From Alphaproteobacteria bacterium (GTDB lineage: Bacteria > Pseudomonadota > Alphaproteobacteria > Sphingomonadales > Sphingomonadaceae): 43,385 nt of DNA. This document shows positions 8,955 through 19,587 of this stretch, one piece after another. The translations under genes were made by a program, and so were the position numbers. Every line of letters begins with the position of its first letter. The stretch's first letter is position 1. The notes under the pieces are model-generated. The model was not told where the DNA came from. It ran no database searches and saw nothing but the letters and a program-made list of their open reading frames with translations. The stretch covers positions 1-43,385 of the forward strand of contig JAHJHL010000183.1 of the NCBI GenBank assembly GCA_018823905.1. Reading direction: 5' to 3'.

Positions 8955-8992
8955 CGTCATTGCGAGGAGCATAGCGACGAAGCAATCTCCAG
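8955..8992 (+). repeat. Left inverted repeat of the GIY-YIG unit
   Basis: A 38-bp arm starting CGTCATTGCGAGGAGC and ending GCGACGAAGCAATCTCCAG. The reverse complement is found at 9303-9342: 16 bp and 19 bp match perfectly and differ only in a short middle piece (ATA here, CGCAG there). Inside the arm, ATTGC and GCAAT can pair, so it looks like a REP-type palindrome. The gene start lies 2 bp after the arm. Confidence 0.85.
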
Positions 8993-8994
8993 CC

Positions 8995-9294
8995 ATGCGC
9001 CCCAACGCCCAGCCCGCTGTTTACATCATGACCAATCGAAAAGATGGCGTTCTGTACACGGGCGTGACATCGAGCCTGATAGGTCGTGTGTATCAGCACC
9101 GAGAAAAGCGAAGCGGCTTTTCTGCGCGCTATCGATGCGACAAGTTGGTTTGGTTCGAAATGCACGGCGACATGTATTCGGCAATCAACCGCGAAAAACG
9201 GATCAAGGCTGGATCGCGGGCTAGGAAAATTGCTCTCATCGAAACCGATAATCCAGAATGGCGCGACCTGTACGCCGAACTGACGGGCGAATAG
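8995..9294 (+). CDS. GIY-YIG nuclease family protein
   Basis: Small single-domain GIY-YIG endonuclease-like protein, 99 residues, cytoplasmic. The motif strands are VYIM (9-12) and YTG (21-23), variants of GIY and YIG. The probable catalytic Arg is Arg31 in LIGRVYQH, and the metal-binding Glu lies in AINREKRIKAG (Glu67). The family is widespread and mostly uncharacterised. The gene fills the space between two inverted repeat arms (8955-8992 and 9303-9342) almost exactly, which suggests that gene and repeats form one unit. ATG 8995 was chosen because it keeps the whole first strand. Confidence 0.9.
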   Translation: MRPNAQPAVYIMTNRKDGVLYTGVTSSLIGRVYQHREKRSGFSARYRCDKLVWFEMHGDMYSAINREKRIKAGSRARKIALIETDNPEWRDLYAELTGE

Positions 9295-9302
9295 GCCGAT
9301 AA

Positions 9303-9342
9303 CTGGAGATTGCTTCGTCGCCTGCGGCTCCTCGCAATGACG
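9303..9342 (-). repeat. Right inverted repeat of the GIY-YIG unit
   Basis: A 40-bp arm, CTGGAGATTGCTTCGTCGC through CTCCTCGCAATGACG, inverted relative to 8955-8992 with 35 matching positions. It starts 8 bp after the nuclease stop codon and ends 5 bp before the merR-like gene. No target duplication is obvious outside the two arms. Confidence 0.85.
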
Positions 9343-9347
9343 GATGA

Positions 9348-9749
9348 CTAAGGCTCGAACGCCGCCAGGATTGGGCATGGTCCCTTGTCGCTCGCCGCAC
9401 ATTGATCCGCCAGCCGCGCCAAGGCTGCGCGGGTGTCGGTCATTTGCGCGATTTTGGTATCCAGCGCGTCGATCCGCTGCCGCGCAAGGCTGCGCACGCG
9501 CACCCGGTCGTCGCTTTCCTCCAGCGCGAGCAGCTCGGCGATTTCTTCGAGGGTGAAGCCCGACGCCTGCGCCGACCGGATGAATTTCAGGCGGCGCAGA
9601 TCATTTTCGTCATAGCGGCGCACCCCGCCGCCCCAGCCGTCGCCGCCGCTGCGCGCGGGTGTGTCCATCAGGCCGCGGCGCTGATAATAGCGGATTGTTT
9701 CGACGCCGACGTCGCCTGCGGCGGCCAATTTTCCGATGGTCAATTGCAT
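9348..9749 (-). CDS. MerR-family regulator, mercury-type with two of three cysteines
   Basis: Metal- or redox-responsive regulator that remodels promoters with overlong spacers. Length is 133 residues from ATG 9749 (a longer frame to 9806 would cross the operator). The winged HTH is at the N terminus (LTIGKLAAAGDVGVETIRYYQRRGL, within residues 3-27). A dimer helix follows, then Cys117 and Cys125 in QCAASDKGPCPI, matching MerR Cys117 and Cys126. The third mercury ligand (MerR Cys82) is absent; the local sequence is LALEESDD. Mercury sensing is therefore doubtful. It is divergent from the Grx-MauE gene, with a mer-like operator between them. Confidence 0.88.
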   Translation of the reverse strand: MQLTIGKLAAAGDVGVETIRYYQRRGLMDTPARSGGDGWGGGVRRYDENDLRRLKFIRSAQASGFTLEEIAELLALEESDDRVRVRSLARQRIDALDTKIAQMTDTRAALARLADQCAASDKGPCPILAAFEP

Positions 9750-9752
9750 TGC

Positions 9753-9784
9753 TTGACTCCGTACCATGGTACGGAGCCTATATG
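9753..9784 (+). promoter_or_regulatory. MerR-type promoter and operator
   Basis: The -35 box TTGACT (9753-9758) and the -10 region CTATAT/TATATG (9778-9784) are 19-20 bp apart, the overlong spacing typical of MerR-controlled promoters. Between and over them lies a perfect 20-bp palindrome, CTCCGTACCATGGTACGGAG (9757-9776). TTGACTCCGTAC and GTACGG are close to the classic mer operator. Predicted transcription start is at about 9790-9791. Confidence 0.88.
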
Positions 9785-9790
9785 GGTTGC

Positions 9791-10528
9791 ATGACAAGCC
9801 AAGCAACCCTTCATCGCATGGTCATGCCGGGGCAAACCTGCCCCTATGGCCTCAAGGCAAAACATCTCCTGAAACGGCGCGGCTTCACCGTCGACGACCG
9901 CTGGCTGACGACGCGCGCCGAGGTGGATGCGTTCAAGGCCGATCATGGCGTCCAGACGACGCCGCAGGTCTTTATCGATGGGGTGCGCATAGGCGGTTAT
10001 GACGATCTGCGCCGCCATTTCGGCCTGACGGTCGCCGATCCCGATGCGGTAAGCTATCGGCCCGTGATCGCCTTGTTCGCGATGACCGCGCTGATGGCAC
10101 TGGCGGCGAGTTTTGCGGCGTTCGGTAATGCGTTCACAATCCAAGCGGGCGAATGGTTCATATCGTTCAGCATGGTCGTGCTGGCGCTGCTCAAGCTGCA
10201 GGACTTGGGCAAGTTCGCGACGATGTTCCTCAATTACGACCTGCTGGCGCGCCGCTGGGTGCCTTATGCGACCATCTATCCGTTCGCCGAGGGGCTGGCG
10301 GGCGTGTTGATGACCGCGCATGCGCTGCCGTGGTTGTCGATCCCCGTCGCGCTGTTCATCGGCGGCATCGGCGCGGTTTCGGTGTTCAAGGCGGTCTATA
10401 TCGACAAGCGCGAGTTGAAATGCGCCTGCGTCGGCGGCAGCAGCCGGGTGCCGCTGGGCTTTGTGTCGCTGACCGAAAATCTGGCGATGGTCGGCATGGC
10501 ACTCTGGATGCTATGGACGCTGGTGTGA
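9791..10528 (+). CDS. Glutaredoxin domain fused to MauE-like membrane domain
   Basis: Predicted inner-membrane thiol-redox protein, 245 residues from ATG 9791 (ATG 9782 overlaps the -10 box). Residues 6-80 are glutaredoxin-like: active site CPYG (17-20), TTPQVFIDG with cis-Pro (56-64), and GG at 68-69. Residues about 92-245 form four hydrophobic segments of the MauE/DoxX type with a conserved KCACVGG (210-216). The fusion suggests electron transfer between a cytosolic Grx domain and a membrane thiol pair. It is the first gene of the MerR-controlled unit; the predicted transcript starts at or next to the ATG, so it may be leaderless. The substrate is unknown. Confidence 0.85.
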   Translation: MTSQATLHRMVMPGQTCPYGLKAKHLLKRRGFTVDDRWLTTRAEVDAFKADHGVQTTPQVFIDGVRIGGYDDLRRHFGLTVADPDAVSYRPVIALFAMTALMALAASFAAFGNAFTIQAGEWFISFSMVVLALLKLQDLGKFATMFLNYDLLARRWVPYATIYPFAEGLAGVLMTAHALPWLSIPVALFIGGIGAVSVFKAVYIDKRELKCACVGGSSRVPLGFVSLTENLAMVGMALWMLWTLV

Positions 10529-10530
10529 CG

Positions 10531-10839
10531 ATGATCCGCCAACTTTTGCTCGCGCTGTTCCTGATCGGCCTGTCACTGCCGTCGGTGACGGCGCCCGTGC
10601 AGGCCGAGTCCATAGTGATCGACTGCCACGGCACGATGCCGGTCGAACCGTCGCACCACCAGCCCGATGCCGACGACGGCCATGCCGCCGCGCATGTCTG
10701 CATCGGTTGCGTCGCCGGCGCCCCGGCGGTTGCGGCGGCGGCACCAATGCCGCTGCCCGCACTCCTGCCGCAGATCTTGCCGATGGCGACACTGACCGGC
10801 GCCAATGCGCCGCCCAGCATCCCCCCGCCCCGACCCTGA
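10531..10839 (+). CDS. Small secreted Cys/His-rich protein (DUF2946-like)
   Basis: 102 residues with a signal peptide ending near VQAES (about residue 26). The mature part has DCHGTM, SHHQPDADDGHAAAH and a CIGC pair, then an Ala/Pro-rich tail ending PPPRP. This resembles DUF2946-type proteins seen in metal-resistance clusters; the family call is tentative. A GTG at 10525 overlaps the stop of the preceding gene (GTGA) and is an alternative start, so the genes are coupled. A periplasmic metal-binding role is inferred only from composition and position. Confidence 0.65.
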   Translation: MIRQLLLALFLIGLSLPSVTAPVQAESIVIDCHGTMPVEPSHHQPDADDGHAAAHVCIGCVAGAPAVAAAAPMPLPALLPQILPMATLTGANAPPSIPPPRP

Positions 10840-10887
10840 CAGACACCAAACCGAAACCCGATTTTCCGATCCTGTCAGGACGATATT

Positions 10888-12210
10888 ATGTTGAAAACGC
10901 CTTTGCTGGCGGGCGCTGCTGCGCTCGCCCTCCTCCCGCTGTCGGCTACCGCGCAAGACCATAGTGGGCATGATCCGCACGCGGGGCATGTGATGCCTGC
11001 CGCCGAACCCAAAGCCGCCGACCCCGTCGACCATAGCACCATGGACCATGGCGCGATGGACCACAGCAGCCCGGCTACCCCCGCCGAAGGGTCAGGCACC
11101 GCCCGACTGCCCGCCAACGAAGGCGGCCATAGCGGCCTGCACATCGACGCGGGCGACGACTGGATGGTGATGACCCACGGCTTCGCCTGGGGCGTCTATA
11201 CCGACCAGTCCGGGCCGCGCGGCGACGACAAGGCCTATGTCCAGTCGATGCTGATGCTGTCGGGCGAAAAGCAGACCGACTGGGGCCGCATCCAGCTGAA
11301 ATCGATGATGAGCCTGGAGCCGCTGATGTCGAACCGCGGCTATCCCAATCTGTTCGCGACCGGCGAGACGGCGGGCGGCGAGCCGCTCGTCGATCGCCAG
11401 CATCCGCACGACCTGTTCATGGAATTGGCGGCGCGGATCGATGTCAATGTCGGCGATGATGCGCGGCTGTTCGTCTATGGCGGCCCGGTCGGCGAGCCAG
11501 CGATTGGCCCGAGCGCCTTCATGCACCGCGGGAGCGCGCGCTATAATCCCGAGGCGCCGATCACCCATCACTGGTTCGATTCGACGCACATCACTTATGG
11601 TGTGGCGACGCTCGGCTATGCGACGCCCGCCATTCAGCTCGAAGGATCGCTCTTCACCGGCCGCGAGCCCGACGAGAAGCGCTGGAACATCGAAAGCCCG
11701 CGGTTCGACAGCTGGTCGCTGCGCGGCACCTGGACCCCCACACCCGCCTGGGCGTTGCAGGTCAGCCATGCGCGGCTGAACGAGCCCGAGGCGCAGCATC
11801 CGGGCGAGAATGAGCATCGCACCACGGCGAGCGTCACCTATGCCAATGGTCGCGGCCTTTCGGCGACCGCGGCGTACAGCGCCAAGAACCGCGATCCCGG
11901 CGCCACGCTCTCCGCCTGGCTGGCCGAGGTCAATTGGGATCTGGACGATCATCACACATTGTTCGGTCGTGTCGAGAATGTGAAGAATGACGAATTGTTC
12001 AGCGACCATGACGACCCGCTGCACGATGTGCCGTTCCGGGTGACCAAGTTTCAGGCGGGCTATGCTTATCGCCTGCCGCTCACCGGACCGCTGAACCTTG
12101 CGCTCGGCGGCAGTATCGCCGCGTTCGACAAGCCGCGCGCGCTCGATGCCGCCTATGGCAAGAACCCGATCGGCGCGACGGTCTTTGCCCGATTGAGCAT
12201 CGGTCATTGA
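10888..12210 (+). CDS. Outer-membrane beta-barrel protein with His/Met-rich N terminus
   Basis: 440 residues. A signal peptide ends near ATAQD (about residue 23). Residues 24-65 are rich in His and Met (HSGHDPHAGH, HSTMDHGAMDH), like the metal-binding regions of copper-resistance CopB proteins. The remainder alternates short amphipathic strands with Asp/Gly turns and ends in RLSIGH, consistent with an outer-membrane barrel. It is third in the MerR-controlled unit, 48 bp after the small Cys/His protein. Inferred role: outer-membrane handling or efflux of a soft metal. It is not a standard CopB and no exact family is recognised. Confidence 0.7.
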   Translation: MLKTPLLAGAAALALLPLSATAQDHSGHDPHAGHVMPAAEPKAADPVDHSTMDHGAMDHSSPATPAEGSGTARLPANEGGHSGLHIDAGDDWMVMTHGFAWGVYTDQSGPRGDDKAYVQSMLMLSGEKQTDWGRIQLKSMMSLEPLMSNRGYPNLFATGETAGGEPLVDRQHPHDLFMELAARIDVNVGDDARLFVYGGPVGEPAIGPSAFMHRGSARYNPEAPITHHWFDSTHITYGVATLGYATPAIQLEGSLFTGREPDEKRWNIESPRFDSWSLRGTWTPTPAWALQVSHARLNEPEAQHPGENEHRTTASVTYANGRGLSATAAYSAKNRDPGATLSAWLAEVNWDLDDHHTLFGRVENVKNDELFSDHDDPLHDVPFRVTKFQAGYAYRLPLTGPLNLALGGSIAAFDKPRALDAAYGKNPIGATVFARLSIGH

Positions 12211-12266
12211 TGTAACTTATGGCTGGGCTATCGAAGGTTAGCGATTCGCGCCAACGGAGCCCAGCT

Positions 12267-13832
12267 ATGTACAACCGCCGCCACTTCCTTGCCGGGGCGA
12301 CCCTGACCGGGCTTGCCGCACCAGCGATCGTCCGTGCGCAGGGCATCTTGCGCGACTTTCCGTTCAAGCTGGGCGTCGCGGCGGGCGATCCGGCCAGCGA
12401 CGGGTTTGTTATCTGGACCCGGCTGGCGCCCGAGCCGATGGAGCGCCACGGCGGCATGCCGCTGACCAATGTGCCGGTCGAGTGGGAGGTCGCGAGCGAC
12501 ACGGGGTTTCGCGATGTGGTCGCGAAAGGCACCGAACTGGCGCGGCCCGAGCTGGCGCACAGCGTCCATGTCGAAGTCGCGGGGCTGCTGCCCGATCGTC
12601 CCTATTATTACCGCTTTACCGCGGCGGGCGAGCGCAGCCTGCGCGGCCGGGCGCGCACCCTGCCCGCCCCCGGCGCCAAGGTCGATGCGCTGAAATTCGG
12701 GGTCGCCGGGTGCCAGCATTTCGAGTCCGGCTTTTACGGCGCCTATCGCCACATGGCGCGCGAAGACCTGGCGTTCGTCTATCATTATGGCGACTTCATT
12801 TACGAGTATCAGCAGAATTATCTGTACGACAGCGGGCTGCCGATCCGGCCGGTGCGCCGGTACGAACAGCGCGCGCTGATCGACGTCACCGACTTCCGCG
12901 CCGCTTATGCGCAGACGCTGATGGACATCGACCAGCAGGCGGTGCGTTCGGTCCACGCGCACCTGTCGAGCTTTGACGATCATGAGATCATCAACGACTG
13001 GGTGTCCGATATCGACAATTGGGCGCTCGACCTGCCCGGCAACGATCCCGACGCACCGTCACCCGAAGTGTTCATGCTGAAAAAACAGGCGGCGATGCAG
13101 GCGTGGTATGAACATATGCCGGTGCGCAAGGCGTTGTTGCCGCGCGGCGGCATGGTCGCGATGAACCGCGAGTTTCGGTACGGCGACCTGATGGCGATGC
13201 AGTTGCTCGACACGCGCCAGTATCGCGACGACCAACCGTGCGGCGACGGGTTCAAACCCGCCTGCCCCGAAGTGTTCGCCAAGGACATGCAGGTATTGGG
13301 CCGCGCGCAGGAGGACTGGCTGAACCGGAATCTGGCGAAGGGTGGCGCGACGTGGAACGCACTGGCGCAGCAGGTGACGATGATGTCGCTCGACCGGCGG
13401 CGCAAGCCGGATGAGCCGAAGAAGATCGTCAATCTCGACAGCTGGGCCGGCTATGAAGCACCGCGCGAGCGGATGTTGGCGCGGCTGGGCGGGCTGGACA
13501 ATTGCGTGGTGCTGACCGGCGACGAGCATCAGAATTTCTGCGGCGACCTGGTGTTGAAGGACAAGGTCGTCGGCGCCGAATTTGTCGCCACCTCGATCTC
13601 CAGTGGCGGCGACGGCAGCGACAAGCGCAACGGCACCGACGTATTCCTCAGCCAGAACCCCGAACTGAAATTCGCCAACGACCAGCGCGGCTATCTGGTG
13701 TGCGAAGTGGGCCGTGAGGCGTGGCAGACGCATTTCATGGTCGTCGACAGGGTGACGACGCCGGTGAACGCTTTGGCGAAACGCGCCACGGCGGTGGTCG
13801 AGAATGGCGTCGCCGGAATCAAAATGGCGTGA
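12267..13832 (+). CDS. phoD: PhoD-family alkaline phosphatase/phosphodiesterase, Tat-exported
   Basis: Periplasmic phosphatase of the PhoD family, 521 residues from ATG 12267 after CGGAG; an in-frame ATG at 12219 would put the Tat motif too deep. The Tat signal is NRRHFLAGA (3-11), cleaved near VRAQG. The N-terminal Ig-like domain holds GVAAGDPASDGFVIWTRL. Metal-site motifs seen are GVAGCQ (Cys149), HYGDFIYEY (173-181), SSFDDHEIINDW, and LTGDEHQNF late. The family uses calcium and iron and cleaves phosphate mono- and diesters. It forms a phosphatase pair with the next gene (42-bp gap). No convincing Pho box was found directly in front. Confidence 0.93.
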   Translation: MYNRRHFLAGATLTGLAAPAIVRAQGILRDFPFKLGVAAGDPASDGFVIWTRLAPEPMERHGGMPLTNVPVEWEVASDTGFRDVVAKGTELARPELAHSVHVEVAGLLPDRPYYYRFTAAGERSLRGRARTLPAPGAKVDALKFGVAGCQHFESGFYGAYRHMAREDLAFVYHYGDFIYEYQQNYLYDSGLPIRPVRRYEQRALIDVTDFRAAYAQTLMDIDQQAVRSVHAHLSSFDDHEIINDWVSDIDNWALDLPGNDPDAPSPEVFMLKKQAAMQAWYEHMPVRKALLPRGGMVAMNREFRYGDLMAMQLLDTRQYRDDQPCGDGFKPACPEVFAKDMQVLGRAQEDWLNRNLAKGGATWNALAQQVTMMSLDRRRKPDEPKKIVNLDSWAGYEAPRERMLARLGGLDNCVVLTGDEHQNFCGDLVLKDKVVGAEFVATSISSGGDGSDKRNGTDVFLSQNPELKFANDQRGYLVCEVGREAWQTHFMVVDRVTTPVNALAKRATAVVENGVAGIKMA

Positions 13833-13834
13833 GT

Positions 13835-13852
13835 TGTCGCCGGACAGTCACG
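13835..13852 (+). promoter_or_regulatory. Possible degenerate Pho box
   Basis: TTGTCGC (13835-13841) and CAGTCAC (13846-13852) stand at the 11-bp period of a Pho box, 22 bp before the ENPP gene. Each copy differs from CTGTCAY at one or two positions. The site is weak and close to the start codon, so it may be chance. Confidence 0.35.
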
Positions 13853-13874
13853 ATGCGGACATAGCGGTGCGCCC

Positions 13875-15074
13875 ATGATCCGCACCCTCACCCTGCTGCT
13901 GTTGGCTCTTGTGCTGCCATTCACGGCGCGTGCCGGGGAAAGCGAGGCACGCCCGCCGGTCACGATCCTGATTTCAATCGACGGTTTCCGCGCCGACTAT
14001 CTGGACCGCGGCATTACCCCCAACCTGTCGCGGCTTGCCGTCGAGGGGGCGCGCGGAAAACTGCGTCCGTCCTTCCCGACCAAGACCTTCCCCAACCATT
14101 ATGCGATGGTCACCGGAAAGCGCCCCGACAATCACGGGATCGTCGGCAACAACATGATCGACCCGCGGCGGCCCGGCGAGAAATTCAGCCTGGGTGACCC
14201 GAAACAATCGCTCGATCCCTTCTGGTGGGATCAGGCCGAACCGGCGTGGATCACCGCCGAAAAGGCCGGGGTGCGCAGCGCGACGATGTTCTGGCCGGGC
14301 AGCGAGGTCGCGATCGGCGCCGCACGGCCCGCCGACTGGCTGCGCTACGACCGGCACGTCGGCTATCAACAGCGGATCGAAACGATACTCGACTGGATGC
14401 GCCGCCCCGCATCCATCCGCCCGGCGTTTGTCACCCTCTATTTCGAGGCGGTCGACGATGCGGGGCATCGTTTCGGCCCCGACAGCGCCGAGGTAAACGC
14501 CGCCATTGCCGATGTCGACCGCCGGATCGGCACGCTGGTGGCCGGGCTCGCCGAGCTCGGGCAGCCTGCCCGGCTGCTGATCGTCGCCGATCATGGTATG
14601 CGCGCGACCGACGAAAGCCGGGTGATCCAGCTCGCCGACCTGATCGACCTCGCCAGCATCGTCGCGGTCGAGGTCGGCCCCTATGCCGCGATCGAGCCCG
14701 CCGCCGGGACCGATGACCGCGTCGCGCAGGCCTTGCTGAAGCCGCACGCGCATATGACGTGCCATCGCCGCGAAGAGCTGCCTGCACGGCTCCACTATGG
14801 GCGCAACCCGCGCGTCGCCGCGATCATCTGCATCGCCGAGCCCGGCTGGTCGATCCTGGCCGGCGACCCGCCCTGGCCGGTGAAGGGCGGCGCGCACGGT
14901 TATGACAATAGCGATCCCGAGATGCTGGCATTGTTCATCGCGCATGGCAGCGGGCTGACCGGCGATGTCGGCACTGTCGACAATATCGAGGTCTATCCGT
15001 TGCTGATGGCACTGCTGGGCGTGCCAGCGCTCCCCAGCGATGCCACCGGGGTTCTGGCGGAGCGCCGCCGCTGA
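13875..15074 (+). CDS. ENPP-type nucleotide pyrophosphatase/phosphodiesterase
   Basis: Exported alkaline-phosphatase-superfamily phosphodiesterase, 399 residues, signal peptide cleaved near TARAG (about residue 20). Zinc-site and nucleophile features seen are SIDGFR with Asp36, FPTKTFPNHY with nucleophile Thr71, DNHGIVGN, EAVDDAGHRFGP (Asp194, His198), VADHGM (Asp239, His240), and a late His in GGAHGYDN. These match the NPP family, which hydrolyses nucleotide pyrophosphates or phosphodiesters. It follows phoD and probably serves phosphate scavenging from nucleotides. It converges on mutL with a 3-bp gap. Confidence 0.92.
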   Translation: MIRTLTLLLLALVLPFTARAGESEARPPVTILISIDGFRADYLDRGITPNLSRLAVEGARGKLRPSFPTKTFPNHYAMVTGKRPDNHGIVGNNMIDPRRPGEKFSLGDPKQSLDPFWWDQAEPAWITAEKAGVRSATMFWPGSEVAIGAARPADWLRYDRHVGYQQRIETILDWMRRPASIRPAFVTLYFEAVDDAGHRFGPDSAEVNAAIADVDRRIGTLVAGLAELGQPARLLIVADHGMRATDESRVIQLADLIDLASIVAVEVGPYAAIEPAAGTDDRVAQALLKPHAHMTCHRREELPARLHYGRNPRVAAIICIAEPGWSILAGDPPWPVKGGAHGYDNSDPEMLALFIAHGSGLTGDVGTVDNIEVYPLLMALLGVPALPSDATGVLAERRR

Positions 15075-15077
15075 CGG

Positions 15078-18137
<3,060 letters not shown>

Positions 18138-18154
18138 GCGAGCGTATCTGAGCT

Positions 18155-19060
18155 ATGGTCCGCCCGGTACATCGACGTCCGGGGCAATCCCGAAAGGCCC
18201 AATACAGCCTGTTCGCGGCCTATGTCATCGCGGTGACGGGCGCCGTCGCCGGGCTGCTGCTGGCGATCCTGTCGGTCGTTGACCCCGTCGGCTTTGCCCA
18301 GCTCCGCTTGGCAAGCCAGGAAGTCGCCGCGCCCGTCGCGCGCGTGTCGCGGTCGGTGATCGGCTCGATTTCGGGCATCGACGACCGCGTTGGCGCCTAT
18401 GTCCGCGCCGGTTCGCAGAACCGGCGGCTACGCAGCGAGCTGGCCGATACGCGCCGCGAGCTGGTCGCCACCAGCACCTTGCAGGAAGAAAACCGCCAGC
18501 TGAAGGCGCTGCTCAAACTGCAGGAAACCGACAAGACCGCGCTTGCCAACGGTTATCTGCTCACCTCGACCTCGACCAGCAGCAAGCGCATCGCGCTCCT
18601 CAGCATCGGGCGCAACCTGGGGGTCGCCGCGGGCCAGCCGGTGCGCGGTGCCGACGGCCTGATCGGGCGCGTGCTCGGCAGTGGCCCTTCGGTGTCGCAG
18701 GTGCTGTTGCTCACCGACGTCGACAACATCGTCCCGGTGCGCCGCGCGCGCGACGGCCTGCCCGCGCTCGCCTATGGCCGCGGCAACGGCGATCTCGACA
18801 TCCGCACCCTCAACATCGCCAACAACCCGTTCAAGCCCGGCGACATATTGGTCACCTCGGGCACCGGCGGCCTCTATCCGCCGAACATCCCGGTCGCGAT
18901 CGTCGTGCGGCGGCAGGACGATGGCGCCCTCGCCCGCCCCCTCGCCGATCCGGGCAAGGTCGATGCGGTGTCGGTGCTGCGTCCCTACACCCCCGACAAT
19001 ATCGAGGCGCAGCCCGCCCCGGCACCGCCAGCCACGGCGCCCGCAGGCGCCACCCCATGA
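18155..19060 (+). CDS. mreC: Rod-shape determining protein MreC
   Basis: Periplasmic scaffold of the elongasome, 301 residues. One membrane segment lies at about 18-42 (YSLFAAYVIAVTGAVAGLLL). A coiled coil follows (about 85-125, with LRSELADTRRELVATSTLQ), then the beta-barrel domain (GRVLGSGPSVSQVLLLTD, VTSGTGGLYPPNIPV). The C-terminal tail is Pro/Ala-rich. It overlaps mreD by 4 bp (ATGA), so the two are translationally coupled. Confidence 0.96.
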   Translation: MVRPVHRRPGQSRKAQYSLFAAYVIAVTGAVAGLLLAILSVVDPVGFAQLRLASQEVAAPVARVSRSVIGSISGIDDRVGAYVRAGSQNRRLRSELADTRRELVATSTLQEENRQLKALLKLQETDKTALANGYLLTSTSTSSKRIALLSIGRNLGVAAGQPVRGADGLIGRVLGSGPSVSQVLLLTDVDNIVPVRRARDGLPALAYGRGNGDLDIRTLNIANNPFKPGDILVTSGTGGLYPPNIPVAIVVRRQDDGALARPLADPGKVDAVSVLRPYTPDNIEAQPAPAPPATAPAGATP

Positions 19061-19581
19061 ACAATCGCGCCGCGCCGCGCCTCGGCGAACCGGCTTCGCT
19101 GTGGCGCATGCGGATCGTGCCGATGGCGACGGTGATGGTCGCCTCGGCGCTACCGCTTATGCTGCCGCTGGTCGCCAATTCGCCGGTGCTGCCGCCGCTC
19201 GGGCTGCTGTTCTTTCTGTGCTGGCAATTGCTGCGCACCGAAATGTGGCCGGTGTGGATTGGCCTGCCGCTGGGGCTGTGGGACGATCTGTTCAGCGGCC
19301 AGCCGATCGGCACCGCGGTCGGGCTGTGGACGCTGGCCAGCATCGCGATCCATTATTCGTCGCAGCGCATCTACTGGCGCGGCTTCCTGCACGATTGGGT
19401 TATCGCGGCCTTGCTGATCGCGATCATCCAGTCGCTCGCAGCGCTGATCGCGCACCCCAGCGCGGCGACCGGCCGTGTCCTTGGCTTGGTCGTGCCGCAA
19501 ATCGTCATTTCCATTCTGCTGGTGCCGTTGTTCATGCGCCTGACCGGCAAGTTTGACAATTTCCGACTGAAACGCCGATAG
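19057..19581 (+). CDS. mreD: Rod-shape determining protein MreD
   Basis: Small multi-spanning elongasome protein, 174 residues with about five hydrophobic segments. Family features are the early RIVPMATVMVASALPL segment and GLPLGLWDDLFSGQPIGT in the middle, where alphaproteobacterial MreD usually has a PxxxG-DxxSG pattern. The start overlaps the mreC stop (ATGA). The mrdA gene begins 6 bp after its stop. Confidence 0.94.
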   Translation: MNNRAAPRLGEPASLWRMRIVPMATVMVASALPLMLPLVANSPVLPPLGLLFFLCWQLLRTEMWPVWIGLPLGLWDDLFSGQPIGTAVGLWTLASIAIHYSSQRIYWRGFLHDWVIAALLIAIIQSLAALIAHPSAATGRVLGLVVPQIVISILLVPLFMRLTGKFDNFRLKRR

Positions 19582-19587
19582 TCCCCC

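Noticed and set aside
12200-12230. Possible Pho box before phoD (GGTCAT... TGTAAC)
   Set aside because: The two half-sites are 9-10 bp apart, not 11, and the second differs at key positions.
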